Of a DNA stretch of 64,000 nucleotides, positions 41,310-53,700 are shown piece by piece. Where the stretch lies: contig NC_092676.1 of the NCBI RefSeq assembly GCF_964355755.1, positions 13,996,288-14,060,287 of the forward strand. The letters are read 5' to 3'. Each line of letters starts with the position of its first letter. Position 1 is the stretch's first letter. This stretch comes from Antedon mediterranea (lineage: Eukaryota; Echinodermata; Crinoidea; Comatulida; Antedonidae). The notes under the pieces are model-generated. The model was not told where the DNA came from. It made no database searches and saw nothing but the letters and a program-made list of their open reading frames with translations. Both the position numbers and the translations under genes were made by a program.

Positions 41310-41865
41310 TAATTCTTATGAACCCCAAATGCACTGACCCTTATGGGCAGGCTTATACGTTTTCAATATATGTTCCACAAACAGCCCATATGTGTTTGCC
41401 CATAACACTCCTTTATGGGCACCAAATACACTGGCCCTTATGGGCAGGCCCATATATTTTAAATATATTTCCCGTATGGTTTGGCCCTTACGGTGCCCGC
41501 ATATCAATGCCCATACTTTTCCAACATGGGCCGTTCCACAAACAGCCCATATGTGTTTGCCCATAACATCTTTATGGGCCCCAAATGCACTGGCCCATAT
41601 GGGCAGACCCATACATTTTCAATATATTTCCTGTATGGTTTGGCCCATATGGTGCCCGTATATAATTGCCCATACTTTTCCAACATGGGCAGTTCCACAA
41701 ACAGCCCATATGTGTTTGCCCATAACATACCTTTATGGGCCCCATATGAAACATATCTTTATGGTGTGGCCCTTATTGGCCCCATAAGGGTTAGGTATAG
41801 TAAGGGCCTGCCCATATGGCCCGGAATTTTCCCATAAGGGCCCCACAAAGTTTGCTACCTGGGAT
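41310..41865. repeat. CATATGGGC-rich repeat, diverged copy
   Basis: Tandem-like units of about 160 bp built around 'cccatatgtgtttgcccata', ttatgggc and ttccacaaacag. Unit starts are about 41365, 41530 and 41693. Related in vocabulary to 23102-23420 but with the opposite word order. Open frames on both strands are side effects. Confidence 0.75.
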
Positions 41866-43153
41866 TTTATCGCAACCGATTTCAAGTACGACCGATTTCA
41901 AGCGCGACCGATTTCATCTGACACCACTCTGTCACCCTAAACACCACCGCGCAGAAGGCCTATTGCTTTTAGCACAGCCATTTTAACCCCAAAAAATTCG
42001 TTAACACGATGAAATTAGAAGTTTAAATATTGTTTAGAGTTTTGAAATGTCCACGTTTAAGGGTATAATTTGAACACATCGCGCAAGAAAACAAAACAAA
42101 GTTCGATACTTTTCTCTTTTTTAAATACAGATTTTCTGTTGTCCGATTTTAGAGACTGTTTTACAAGACGTTTATAGTATTTTTATCTATCAAATAAGTG
42201 CATAAATCATTTATTGCAATTTTTTCCACCAAATGTCCAAAGCACGTCAGGAAAATAATGTATTGAAATTCTTTGAATGAGGTTAAATAAACACTCTTTT
42301 TATTTAATAAACATGTAATATCATATTAATTTGATTGAATTTTACAATGTTGATACAAGTTCATACAATTGCCTACTGAGGGCGCAATTTATTTACTTCG
42401 TTACCGGACCGACTTCGTTCGTCGTTCGTGGCTAAAAACGATTACTTTCTGCGATGTTTTGGACCCTAGGCCTATATTTCATAATTCTTTCTTTATTTTA
42501 ATATTGATACAAAATATTAACAGGCAATGTACGCTATTAACTTCTAATGTTGCATCGGTATGCGTAGTAGGCCTAGCTTAACTAATGTTGCTTCGTTATC
42601 ATATCCTTTAGGTAGTAGTAGGCCTAGGCCTACTTACTACTCTAGTAAAGTACAACTACTGTAGTAGGCTTAGTATGTGTGAATGCTAGTCAAGTCGGCC
42701 CATATAAAATCGGCCCTTACAAAGTCGCCCCATCGCAAAATCACCCCGTCGCGCAAAGTCGCCCCATCGCAAAGTCGCCCCATCGCAAAGTTGCCCAAAC
42801 ACAAAGTCAGCCCATTGGATTGCAAAGTCGCCCCAAAACGTTAAAACAGTGCGTAAAATATCGCAATGATACACAAAATAACACGGAAAACACATGTCAT
42901 GTAGTCTCAGGTTACACGATCGGCACACTCCCATCCGGAGTACGTCTGAGAGGAAGCCCCCGACTAATCACTCCGCGGTCGCACTAACGCGCTAGTTTAC
43001 CAGAGGGAAACCCATGTAATTACTCCGCGGTTGTCGCACTACACAACGCACAATCTGAAGAAGAGGGGAAACCCCGCCGGAGTCACTCCGACTTTTACGA
43101 TGATATCGGTCGCGTTCGAAATCGGTCGCGTTCGAAATCGGTCGAGATAAAAT
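41864..43153. mobile_element. Inverted-repeat element with (a)ccgatttc iterons
   Basis: The left end (41864-41918) is attttatcgcaaccgatttc followed by two more accgatttc units and atc. The right end (43099-43153) is its inverse, with three atcggtcg units and gataaaat. TIR about 55 bp. The interior has no transposase. A non-autonomous DNA element is the simplest reading. Confidence 0.6.
42688..42845 (+). repeat. GC-rich 16-bp iteron array (aagtcgccccatcgca)
   Basis: About seven imperfect units of caaagtcgccccatcg, starting agtcaagtcggccc. Inverted partner at 44295-44436, which ends cgacttgact. The two arms could be the ends of a 1.75-kb element, but this span crosses the end of the element at 41864-43153, so they may be two solo insertions. 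Confidence 0.65.
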
Positions 43154-43229
43154 GATGTTACTATCTAGATTAGACTATAGACTTTGGTCGATGAATATTT
43201 ATTATTGAATTTTTGTTGTTTTATTAGTT

Positions 43230-43311
43230 ATTATTTCTTTTTTATTTTTAAATGCGCCTTGAGCACTCTGGAGTGGTATGTGCGCTATAAAAATCTTATT
43301 ATTATTATTAT
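43230..43311 (+). repeat. L2/CR1-type tail (SINE or truncated LINE)
   Basis: aaatgcgccttgagcac ... gtgcgctataaaaatc then (tta)n; near match to the inverse of 4549-4620. No coding sequence next to it. Confidence 0.6.
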
Positions 43312-44294
43312 GCCTTAAAAAATTAAACATAGTTTAAGATTATAGTATTATTCGGCATATGTCGTAAATGATGACGTGCGTATTTGTATTCGTCGTACGT
43401 CCGTGTACGTACTATTCCGTGCCTCTTCACTGTCTTGTTTAATTTAAAATTAAATAAACACCCGATATGAGGATGTTTATTAGGTATGCTAATTAGAATG
43501 TTCTAATAACCAAAAGGGTTGAAAGAATTTCTTCAGTAAAATGATCATTGTGCTGTTGATTAAAAGGCGACTCACAATTTGAAACCAGTCAGAGCTGCGC
43601 CTTCTGGCAGCTGTTTCCTCACAGTTGCTACGTCTTTCTGCTAAACGTCGGGGATTCCCTTTTAAAAAAACACGCACACGATACTGTACGATGGTTTTTC
43701 CATGGTCAAAATGTAGCGTTTTAATTTTACTAAAATACCTGCATGTAAAACGATCATATCGGCGAGAAATCTTTTTTTTATTTCTTCATTTTGAAAAGTA
43801 ATAATAAAATTCAATAACAATAGACATATAACTAGTCAATAAATGCAAAATAATCAATAAGTAGCCTATAACACTCAGTGTCTTACAACGCTGTTTGTTT
43901 TAACTAATCTATACGAAGGCCTACTACACATTTATACATTTATTATATTATCCTAAAAAACTAAATCTACTTGTAATTTGAAGAAAGATTGGCTCCGGTA
44001 ACTAGTTTTAAATCATATTAGTAAATTAACATTTTCAAAACTATAAATCAGGGATAATCTTTTTAGAACTTTCAAACAAGGAACTATTTTTTTAATGATT
44101 CAAAAAGCACATTACTCCCCCATTAAAACCTGTAAAATAAAAATTAAAACACAAATTATGTATATAATAGGATAAACATTATAATGTATATGACATTTAG
44201 GGCGACAAAAGTAACAACGCGATCGATATCCACCGCAACTGATATGATTAAACAGCGTGCTACTAGCGGCGCCGCTTCATACCGAAATGAAACT

Positions 44295-44436
44295 TTGAAA
44301 AAGACTTTGCGATGGGGCGACTTTGCGATGGGCGGCTGTGCCGGGGCAATTTTGCGTTGGGGCGACTTTGTGATGGGGCGACTTTGTGATGGGGCGACTT
44401 TGTGATGGGGCGACTTTGCGATGGTGCGACTTGACT
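44295..44436 (-). repeat. GC-rich 16-bp iteron array, inverted partner
   Basis: gactttgcgatggggc units (about eight), the inverse of 42688-42845. It ends 340 bp before the first coding exon of ASCC1, in what should be the 5' UTR intron or promoter side of that gene. Confidence 0.65.
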
Positions 44437-44778
44437 GGATCCTGTATGTGCGTGATTAGGAAGTTAATGCTACTACCCTGGAATATGTACATATACTGTA
44501 GTTTATGATTTTATTTTTGTTTTTTACAGTAGACTATATTTACACAAAATGTTTACTACTGATTGTTTTTAAACAAAAATCATTATATTTTAAGAAAGAA
44601 CAATGATTAAAAATGTTAATCAAAATGTCGAGCAGCGTTTTTTGTAAGAAATATTTCTTGTTTTGTTTTGAGATTAGTGTGGCATGAGTTTGAGTTAAAA
44701 TTACTGGCATCAGAAAATTATAGTATACACAAACAGTTTGGCCTATATTATGAATGATTCAATTTGGTTTTTTTTCAG

Positions 44779-47700
44779 CAATGGATGTGTTAAAACCGCC
44801 CATTGTAAATGTAGGTGGTAGATTCTATCGAAAAATACTAACATCTGAAAGTCGTGGATGCAATGAATCTGAACAAGCCCCTTATATAGGTAAATGAGAA
44901 CAGGCCATGGGAAATACTGATAGATAGTAGATACCACGGTTTTTGTCAGCCATAAATGTTTGAAATTTGTGCCTGCATGTTTCCTTTTTTCTTTGATGAC
45001 CTTGATCCATGTAAACAATTATATCTGTTATTGTTGATATTTTCATAAAACTTGACTCTGCATGATATGTACCTAAATTGAAGTGCTGATGAGAAACATA
45101 ATGTATTAGGCTGGGCATTTTTGTAAATTCTCATCTTTTTCAACACTAGATTTCAATCAATCGATCTTGATGAATTCATCTTTTTGCATCAACTGAAAGT
45201 TGAACATAGGCCATTGTTAAGGCTACATTTAGATTTACGTTTTTGTGATTGTCACATGAAAACAAATTTGTAGTTCATTTGGATGAGCAGAGAGTCATGT
45301 TTTGTGAAATAACAGAACAAAAATGAAAACATTACCAGAACCATATTATCAAATTCCTAATTACACCTTCCTGTAGACAGTTCACATAATTTTTGATTAT
45401 GAGTATTCTTTCCTATTTAGAGGATGAGTTTACATGTGATGATGGACCTTGTGTAATTGATGACATAAAACTCATTGAACAAGGATACCAAATACAAATA
45501 AATGTACCAAGTGCTTTTTATGGTTATATCATTGGAAAAAAAGGAGAAACAAGAAAGAGGATTGAAACAGAAACTGGTGCAAACATCATCATTCCAAAGG
45601 GCCAAGCAAACGAAGTAATAAGTAGGTCAAACAGCAACTCATTCAATCTATATATAAATTTATGTAAGGACAAATTTCGGTAAATCTCCCCTATATTTTA
45701 GAATTTTTACTCGATGGTATATAAAGTTGGTACATACTTTCGGTACAAATATATTGCTTGACGGCTGTGAATGGAACATTCCAATCTCAATTCCCTCAGG
45801 CGTAATCAATCGGTGCCCAAAAAAGTAATCATAACAGAAATTAAATCCAGTTTTGTTGGATCTGCATGCCTGCAGTTGGTATAAAAATGTTCAACTTAGT
45901 CGTATTAGTTTTTAGGGATTTTAACACCACAACCGATGATCAAAGATTGCGAACTATTTGATAAAATCCTAGCAGAACAAGAGGTAGACTATAGCCAATT
46001 TGTTACGGAATTGGTTGGGAGCAGGACTGAGGAGAAGTTTGGGAAGAACAAGGAGAGCAGGACAGGAGAATAGAAGGTTGTGAATACAGTAGGGACTAGG
46101 CTAGTCGTTTAGCTGTGTGATGCAAGAGTTATATTAAGCCTGGATATGGAGTAGAGAAGCTGGTTTTTGTAGGGGATTTGTGCAGCAGGTGCATATAGCA
46201 AGATAAATGGACACAGTGCTATGTGGGCAGCTGGGGAATGAAGACGATGTGTTTCGCCTGAGAAGGTTGAATATGCTGTTATGTGGACAGTGGCTGGGAA
46301 AGAGGCTTATTGAGGATTACTTATCTACTGGTGGTTACACAGTTAGCCGGTAGTTGCACCTTGACTGAGGACTGTTTATGTACTGGTGGTTACAGAGTTT
46401 CCGGTGGTTACGCTTTGACTGAGGGTTACTTATCTGTAACCACCAGTGATCAGTAACCCTCAGTCTAGTAAGTGTAACCACCGCCTAAATCTGTAACCAC
46501 CGGCTAACTCTGTAACCACCTGCTAAATCTGTAACCACCAGTGAATCAAGTATCCTCAGTCTAAGCGTAACCACCGGTTAACTCTATAACCACATGTGAA
46601 TCAACACCACTGGCTAACTCTGTAACCACCAGTGAATCAAGTCTCCTCAGTCTAAGCGTAACCACCGGCTAACTCTGTAACCACCAGTGAATCAAGTATC
46701 CTCAGTCTAAGCGTAACCACCGGCTAATTCTGTAACCACCAGTGAATCAAGTATTCTCAATCTGAGCATAACCACTGGCTAACTCTGTAACTACTGTAAC
46801 CATAACCGTAAGCGTAACCACTGACTAACTCTGTAACCACCATCTAAATAATGTGACTCCCGGCTTATCTTTTACAGGGTTTTACTTTTTCCTCTTATAA
46901 ATAATGAAACAACAAAATAAAACTACAATACTACTCACGTCTCATGAACTTCTCAACTCCTTTATTCAATGAAAATGATTGTTTTATTCTTATCTCTATC
47001 TCTAATATCACTTCTCGTCTGGCTTCACATATCTACTCTGTAGTGCTCCTGCTATCCCACCCTCTGTTTCCTGCTGCCCTCTACATCGTCTTTATACTCC
47101 TATCCTGACCAATCAACTGTTAGAAGTTACTCCCAATTCATGACAGTATGTACAATTTCCAAAATCTTTTGGTTGACGACAAAATTGTGCAAAATTGAAT
47201 TTATTTTTCTTTATGTATGTACAAAAGGCCACCAGAACTCAATGAAAAGAAATTGTTTTCCAACATTACCTTATTTAAATAATAACACAATAATAAAAGA
47301 CAACTTTAGAAATAAACTTTTTTTCTAAACACGTGAATTCAGGTATTTCATCAAATTTTTTAATGTACATTTTTTTCTGTTGGTATCCTAGCAATCAAAT
47401 CAGAGGTAAAAAAGAATGTTGCTGCAGCAAGAGATCGAATTAATTTGCTGGTAGAATCTGCTCGTCGAAGACAACCATTCACACATTTTCTCTCTATACC
47501 ACTTATCACTCCAAAGATTACTGAGGCTGTCAACAAATTTAAAACTGATGTTCTGAAAACATGTTCTCAGGTAACAATTTACTTGGTGTAGTATTAATGA
47601 AAACAATTCTTGAAAGATGTATTGTTCTATTAGAATAGAACATTCAGGCTTTATTCAAAAATTTGGTTTCTAAAACACCTATAGTACTGTTCTAATTTAA

Positions 47701-50700
47701 ACTTTATTCAATTAATTATGCAGTTTTTCAATCAGATTCAATTCAATGAAATGTGCCTTTAAAGCCCCACTTGAAAAATGGGCTTGTTGCATTTTTATAG
47801 GTTGCCAGGTATGGACTATAGGAATTTCAAATTAATAATAATAATAGTCCTTATTGTCTTACTGTGTGTGTATTGTGTATGTCTCAATCTTACCCATTAT
47901 ATTCATTACATCTGTCTGCTTTGTAATACCAGGAAAAACTTTATTAAAAACTTTCTTAATTATGTGATCTTCCTTCCTATGATCACCTATTGAAAATGAT
48001 CATCTTTACCACAAAGATCACCTATAATTCATCAAAGTCACAAATTAAAATCTAGTTTGTTTTTATGTTCTTAAAGTCTGAAGGATTACATGAAACAATG
48101 TTTCAGAAGTCACAACATCTTCATCTGACACTAGGAACTATGGTGCTAATGAATAAACATGAAGTGGTAAGTATTGTTATACATATTACTGTAATACAGT
48201 ATACAAATACAAAAGAAGATTTTTACAGTGTTTCTGTACAAACGGTTTCTAATCTTAACCCTTACACTGCTAAAGTTCACTAATATTAAATCGCGTATAT
48301 ATGCACAAGTATCTTCTTGTATAACAAAAGTTAGTTAGTTGATAGATTTTTTTTAATTTCCAAAAGGTCAGTAGGCTATTTCAATGACATAGAAATACAA
48401 CGAAATGGTATTTGAAAAAGCATATTGCCCTGGGTGATTACAGTCACCGCTCGCAATTTAAAGTAGCAGGCCCGTAGCGAGGGGGGGGTTTTTATGGTTC
48501 GGGCGAACCCCCCCTTTACAGCGAACCCCCCTTAACCAACTGCGAACCCCCATCCCCGACATGCCCAATACCTCACCCTCATCTCCAAAAATCCTCCAAA
48601 TACGTGCCCCACAGTACAAAAAGTTGTTTGTAAATTGAAAAATTCGTAAACTTGTTCGTGAACCTTCTTCTCTGTATGAGCGTCAACTAGTGATACGTGT
48701 CTGTAAATTTCTAAAAGCTGCAAATGAATTGCCGATTTTAACCTGAAAAATAAATGTTTGGTCCCTGCATGTAACATGATATTGACGTGTCTCATAGCGA
48801 GCTGGCGCACGAACGATTCGTACAAAGGACACCGCCAGACAAACTGCGTACCTATAATTGTTTAGATCACTGGCAGTCAGGCAGCATGCATAAAGTATAT
48901 AGCCTTCCGACGTACATCAGTATTTATGTGTGACTATGAAGTATAATGTATCATAGAGGATTATAGTGAATATTAATATTTTACACTATAATATCTATGG
49001 TATCAAGTACTGTAGTTCACATTATGGCATCCGATTATTTTTTTCTAGACCACCAGCCGATACGTACTAAAATGTATCAATATCACCTATTTACATATTT
49101 ATATTCCTCAACAAATTTCTGTAGATAAATATTATAGATAGAGCTAGCAAATAGCATTTGCCTTCGCCCAGTGTGCTTTTTTTCGGGGCTGCTCCTAGAT
49201 ATACGTTCGAATTGAACTTGAACGCAAAACAAAATACGGAGTAAATGATCAAACAATCGGCGGTTCCGCACAGAGCACGCGCATCTAACATACGGCAACA
49301 AATAGTTATCGTCATTTAAATTATCGACGTGTTTGAGGAGGAGGAAAAAAGTACGATCTTTTTGCTCATTGGTTATATAGCATGCTGCACGAGAGTGTCT
49401 TTTCCGGCCATCTAGGGGTGTCATTTAACAAAATTCGCTTCGCATCAGGCTGGGGGAGGGGGGGGGGGGTTGACCCAAATATTTAGGGTCCGAACCCCCC
49501 CTTGACAGATCCTGGCTACGGCCCTGAGTAGTATAATATGTTTGGGCGACAGTAGTCAACGCTTGCACTGTAAGGGTTTCCGGACATTTTTCATAATCGA
49601 TCGTTAAAGTTACGAGGATCAACAGAGTTGTAACGTAATCTGTTTAAACGTTTTAAGAAGCATAGGCTTTTAGATCCAATTCTCTTAAATCTGAACAAAA
49701 AATGGTATTGTTTTCTATTGTAGGATAAAGCTATCAACTTACTTGAAAAGTGTAGAACCAGCATTATAAGGTAGTATGTTAATTTTTAAAATAGTAGGTC
49801 CCTAAAAATCTTATTAAATTTGGCAGATATAATGAGGTTGTCACATACATTCTTCTTAATATCAATTCAATTATCACCTTTATTCCTCCATATTTATACA
49901 ACAAGTATAAAAAGAGTTCCGACCTCCACCAATGATAAAAATAAATTATAAATAAAAAATGTTTTTTGAAGTAAAAGTCATCAATGTTGTGATTGAATAA
50001 TTAATATTAAGTCAAAGCCAAAAATTTGCAAAATTACTAAAAACCATTGTTGGCATTTATCAATATTTGTTATATTTTTGCTTAAGCTGGGGAGTGTTAA
50101 TTGTAATAGGTATTCTGAGAAATTGTTTTTTTATATCCTCCTTGTATTAAACATTATCATGTATGAATATTCAGAATATATTTGTACTTCCTTTAAACCC
50201 ATAATGCTTTGCGACGCAACAAACGCCTGTGAGGTAGTGTTACCCCAAATTAGCTTCTTTCTCTTAGCAATGGCGGCGCTATAACATTTCCGCAGAGAAA
50301 ACTTTTAGCTTTAGGAGAGACAAGACTAATAGAATAAAACTCAAATATAAAATCTTTCATTCATTTTTCCATGCATTTATTTAAATAATAAAACTGGGAC
50401 TGGTTTGACATATCACACTTTGCCAGTCCTAAAGTAAAACCAATAGGTACTCAATTATATAGGGAGATTCATTTATCTCATCATTATATAGGATTTTAAT
50501 GAAACCGCAGCCTAGCCGTACACTATTATTATTATTGGGCACATAAAAAACATGCATGATCAAAACATTATTCAATAGGCTGTAGATTAATGTAGCCTTT
50601 AGCTTTTAGGTGTTTTCCAGAACAATACTGTATAATTCAAATATTTTCAAATACTTTATTTTGATTGTAGTGCTATATTGCATGGTGAACCACTAAAAGT

Positions 50701-53700
50701 ATCACTGTCTGGCTTAGAGTATATGAATGATGATCCTGCAGAAGTTGATGTTCTTTACTGTAAGGTACAGCCAACTGATAATTCCAACAAGTATGCTATT
50801 TTTATTTTTTTTGTTTTGGTGTTGATACTTTTAATGTTGATACTTTCCAGTATCAGTCCAAACATATTCACATAAAATCACAAAAATAATTTTTCCTCCA
50901 CATGACAATAATCCTTCTGTCAATTTATTAATCTACACATTGTCGAGTTGAATTGATAAATTGACCATTTTATAAAAAATATTAACTTTCGAATTACGAA
51001 AAATTATTTTTACCCCAATTTTTCAGTATGAGGCAGTCTCAAAATCAGAGTATTTTTGAAAACATTTTTTTTAGATTCTTATATATTATTTTTAATTACT
51101 GCATTCAATAAGCTTCAACAGAAGGGGTCGTTTATTAAATTTGTTTTTCAAGAGTTATTTAATGAAAATATACGAATCGCCCGTTTTTGGCCAGGAGACT
51201 CCCGTATTTTAGACTCATCTCCCAGCCTAATATTGTGAAAGTCACTTAGTGACATCGTGATCGGGCACGTCGGTCCTAGCTAATATTAATAATATGACCT
51301 AAAATAAGCGGCTATAGAACTGCTGTAATATACTTGCTTAAAAACAAACAAGTAATTATTTTGAATAACAAATTATTTATTCATTTTTTTAGTAAAAACA
51401 TACTTACAAACTACTGTACTGTATAATATTTAATAATTAATACAGTATTTATAAAATATAATATACCGGTAGGCCTAACATTAACAATAAAAATTCAATA
51501 ACATAATTTACAGAGTATTGTGTAGTAGGTTTGCATTCAATATATGAATCCTCTGCAATATAATATACATATATTTGTAATTCAACATTTTGTTTAAAAT
51601 ATTAAAGTATAGTTTGGGTGAAAAGTAATGACAGTAGGTACCGATGTCATCTTTTTACTTCACTCTCTATTTGAAGTCACAAAGACGAAGAACTCTGCAT
51701 CATCAATGATTCCTGAAAGTGTCAGAAAAATCTACAATTAATAAATGTTATTTAAAATATATATATATTTTAATGTCTGGTTGTATTATATCATTATAAT
51801 ATTGTATGATGGCCTAAAATGGGGGCTGTATTTTATTATTAAATTACAGTATTACTATTATTATTTATATAATCTCGGCCTCCTAGTAATACTACTTGTA
51901 GCCTAGGCATCTATTCAGCTTACTAAATCAAATAATAAATGAAAAATAAAATAATAATAAATTAACAATACTGATAGAAAAAAAGGAATTTTTAGGGGAT
52001 CAGATCACCAGGCTAGGCCGGCTAGGACAAATGATACTCGTATACAGTACAACTTAACGACTATCGGATCAGCATATCAACACAATACAACACACGTCTC
52101 CATATCGCCTATACTAACACACATGTCTCGCGTCGCCGAAACTACACTCACAGCTAGAAAATGTACCTACTTTTTGAGGTCTGAGTAATACCAATAAATT
52201 TTGAACAGGATAGAAATATCTCATACTCGATTAAACTAATATTATTCTTGATAAAACAATTGATATATTTTTTTTAATTCTGTGGGATGCACCTCCGACT
52301 TCTGAAAATGGACAACAAAAATAAGTTTTGTAATAGCATCGAGTCGTTTTTTCAAATATGAAAAATGTTTTTGTATTAAATTTTGTAATTGATATGTACG
52401 CACCATCTACGTATGTGTGCCACTGTTAAAAAAGTGTTGTTCCAAATAAATATTATTATTAAAGCAGCACTTATTTGCTAGGCGATGCAAAATCAGTTTC
52501 AGTTTTCAACGGTAGGTGGCTCTTCAAAATCATCAATACGGAAGTATAAGTCGATTTTACACGATTTAACGGTCAAAACACAAAGTGGCTTTCCCACTAC
52601 AATGCGTCAGAAGCCACACGAATTGAAGACTGTAAAAGCTACAATGAAGTCAAACGTTGACACACTTTTCAAAAGACCAATTGCATTCGACACAATTTTG
52701 CTGTCATGTTCCTCTCCTGAAATTTCCTCCAAAGCGTCTAACAATGCTGGTAGAGTTTTTTCAATTGTCCTTAGGGAGTCGCAGTGAGCCCACCTGGTTT
52801 CTGAAAGTCTTTTCAGGGATGATGGATGCTCTATGTTTCGCTCTTTTTGACATCTGACAAAGATAGAATCTTGTTTTAGACTAGCTTCGATAAATACATA
52901 CAGTCGTTCTACTATACCGAAAAAGTTCTTGCATAGGATATTGGATTTGAAGGCACCCACAAGGACTAGATTAAGGCAGTGATTGCTGCAATGTACATAC
53001 AAAGCTTTAGGATTTTCATTCAAGACTTTAGTTTTCAAGCCATTATACCTGCCTGACATGTTACTAGCTCCATCATACCCCTGACCTCTTGATACAAGTC
53101 CCCATGTCTTTAACGTCTCACATAGACATTTGAAACGCTTCAGCAGTCAGAGATTTAACATTTTGGAACTTGAGAAACGACGCGTATGTTTTTACTTCAA
53201 GGGCACACCTATAAGAACAAACAAGACCTGCTCAACATGGGCACAGTCGAAAGTTTCATCCATGATTATGCTGTAACAGTCGACCTTAATTATATGATCT
53301 ATGATGTGCTTCCGTACAGTACAGTGCTGCAATGAAGTCATTCTGTATTATAGGAGAAAAGTATTGCTCATTTCTTTTCGCTTCCTTGGCGTGATTCTGG
53401 GCTACAGTAGGTCTAGGTCAATCAATTATATTTCGCATGATTTACCATTTTTAAAATTTTGATGACGTCATCATGTTCAAAAGCATGATTTACTTGGGTC
53501 ACTTATTTTCATCATTACAGTAGATTTAAATATGTTATAGCTCCTTAGAATGAAAGTGAAACTCATAATTAAAACGTTTTCTGGAAGCTGTTGGATTTTA
53601 AAGACGAATTCATGTACAAATTTTGTGCATTGGATGTTGTGACGTCATCATAAGGCCGGTTGAATTATAAATTTGTATTTTCATGTTTTGCGTCGTAGTT

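Noticed and set aside
41316-41837. Frames of 74-131 codons on both strands
   Set aside because: Same word-repeat effect; residues such as PYVFAH and the PIWA-type words are translations of the repeat.
45622-45683. Extension of the KH exon frame to a stop at 45681 as an alternative short ASCC1 end
   Set aside because: The extra residues come from dispersed repeat C and the donor at 45622 joins exon 3 in the correct phase and homology.
52485-52787. 100-codon + strand frame overlapping the transposase fragment
   Set aside because: Shadow of the - strand hAT/ZMYM-like coding sequence, which has clear motifs.
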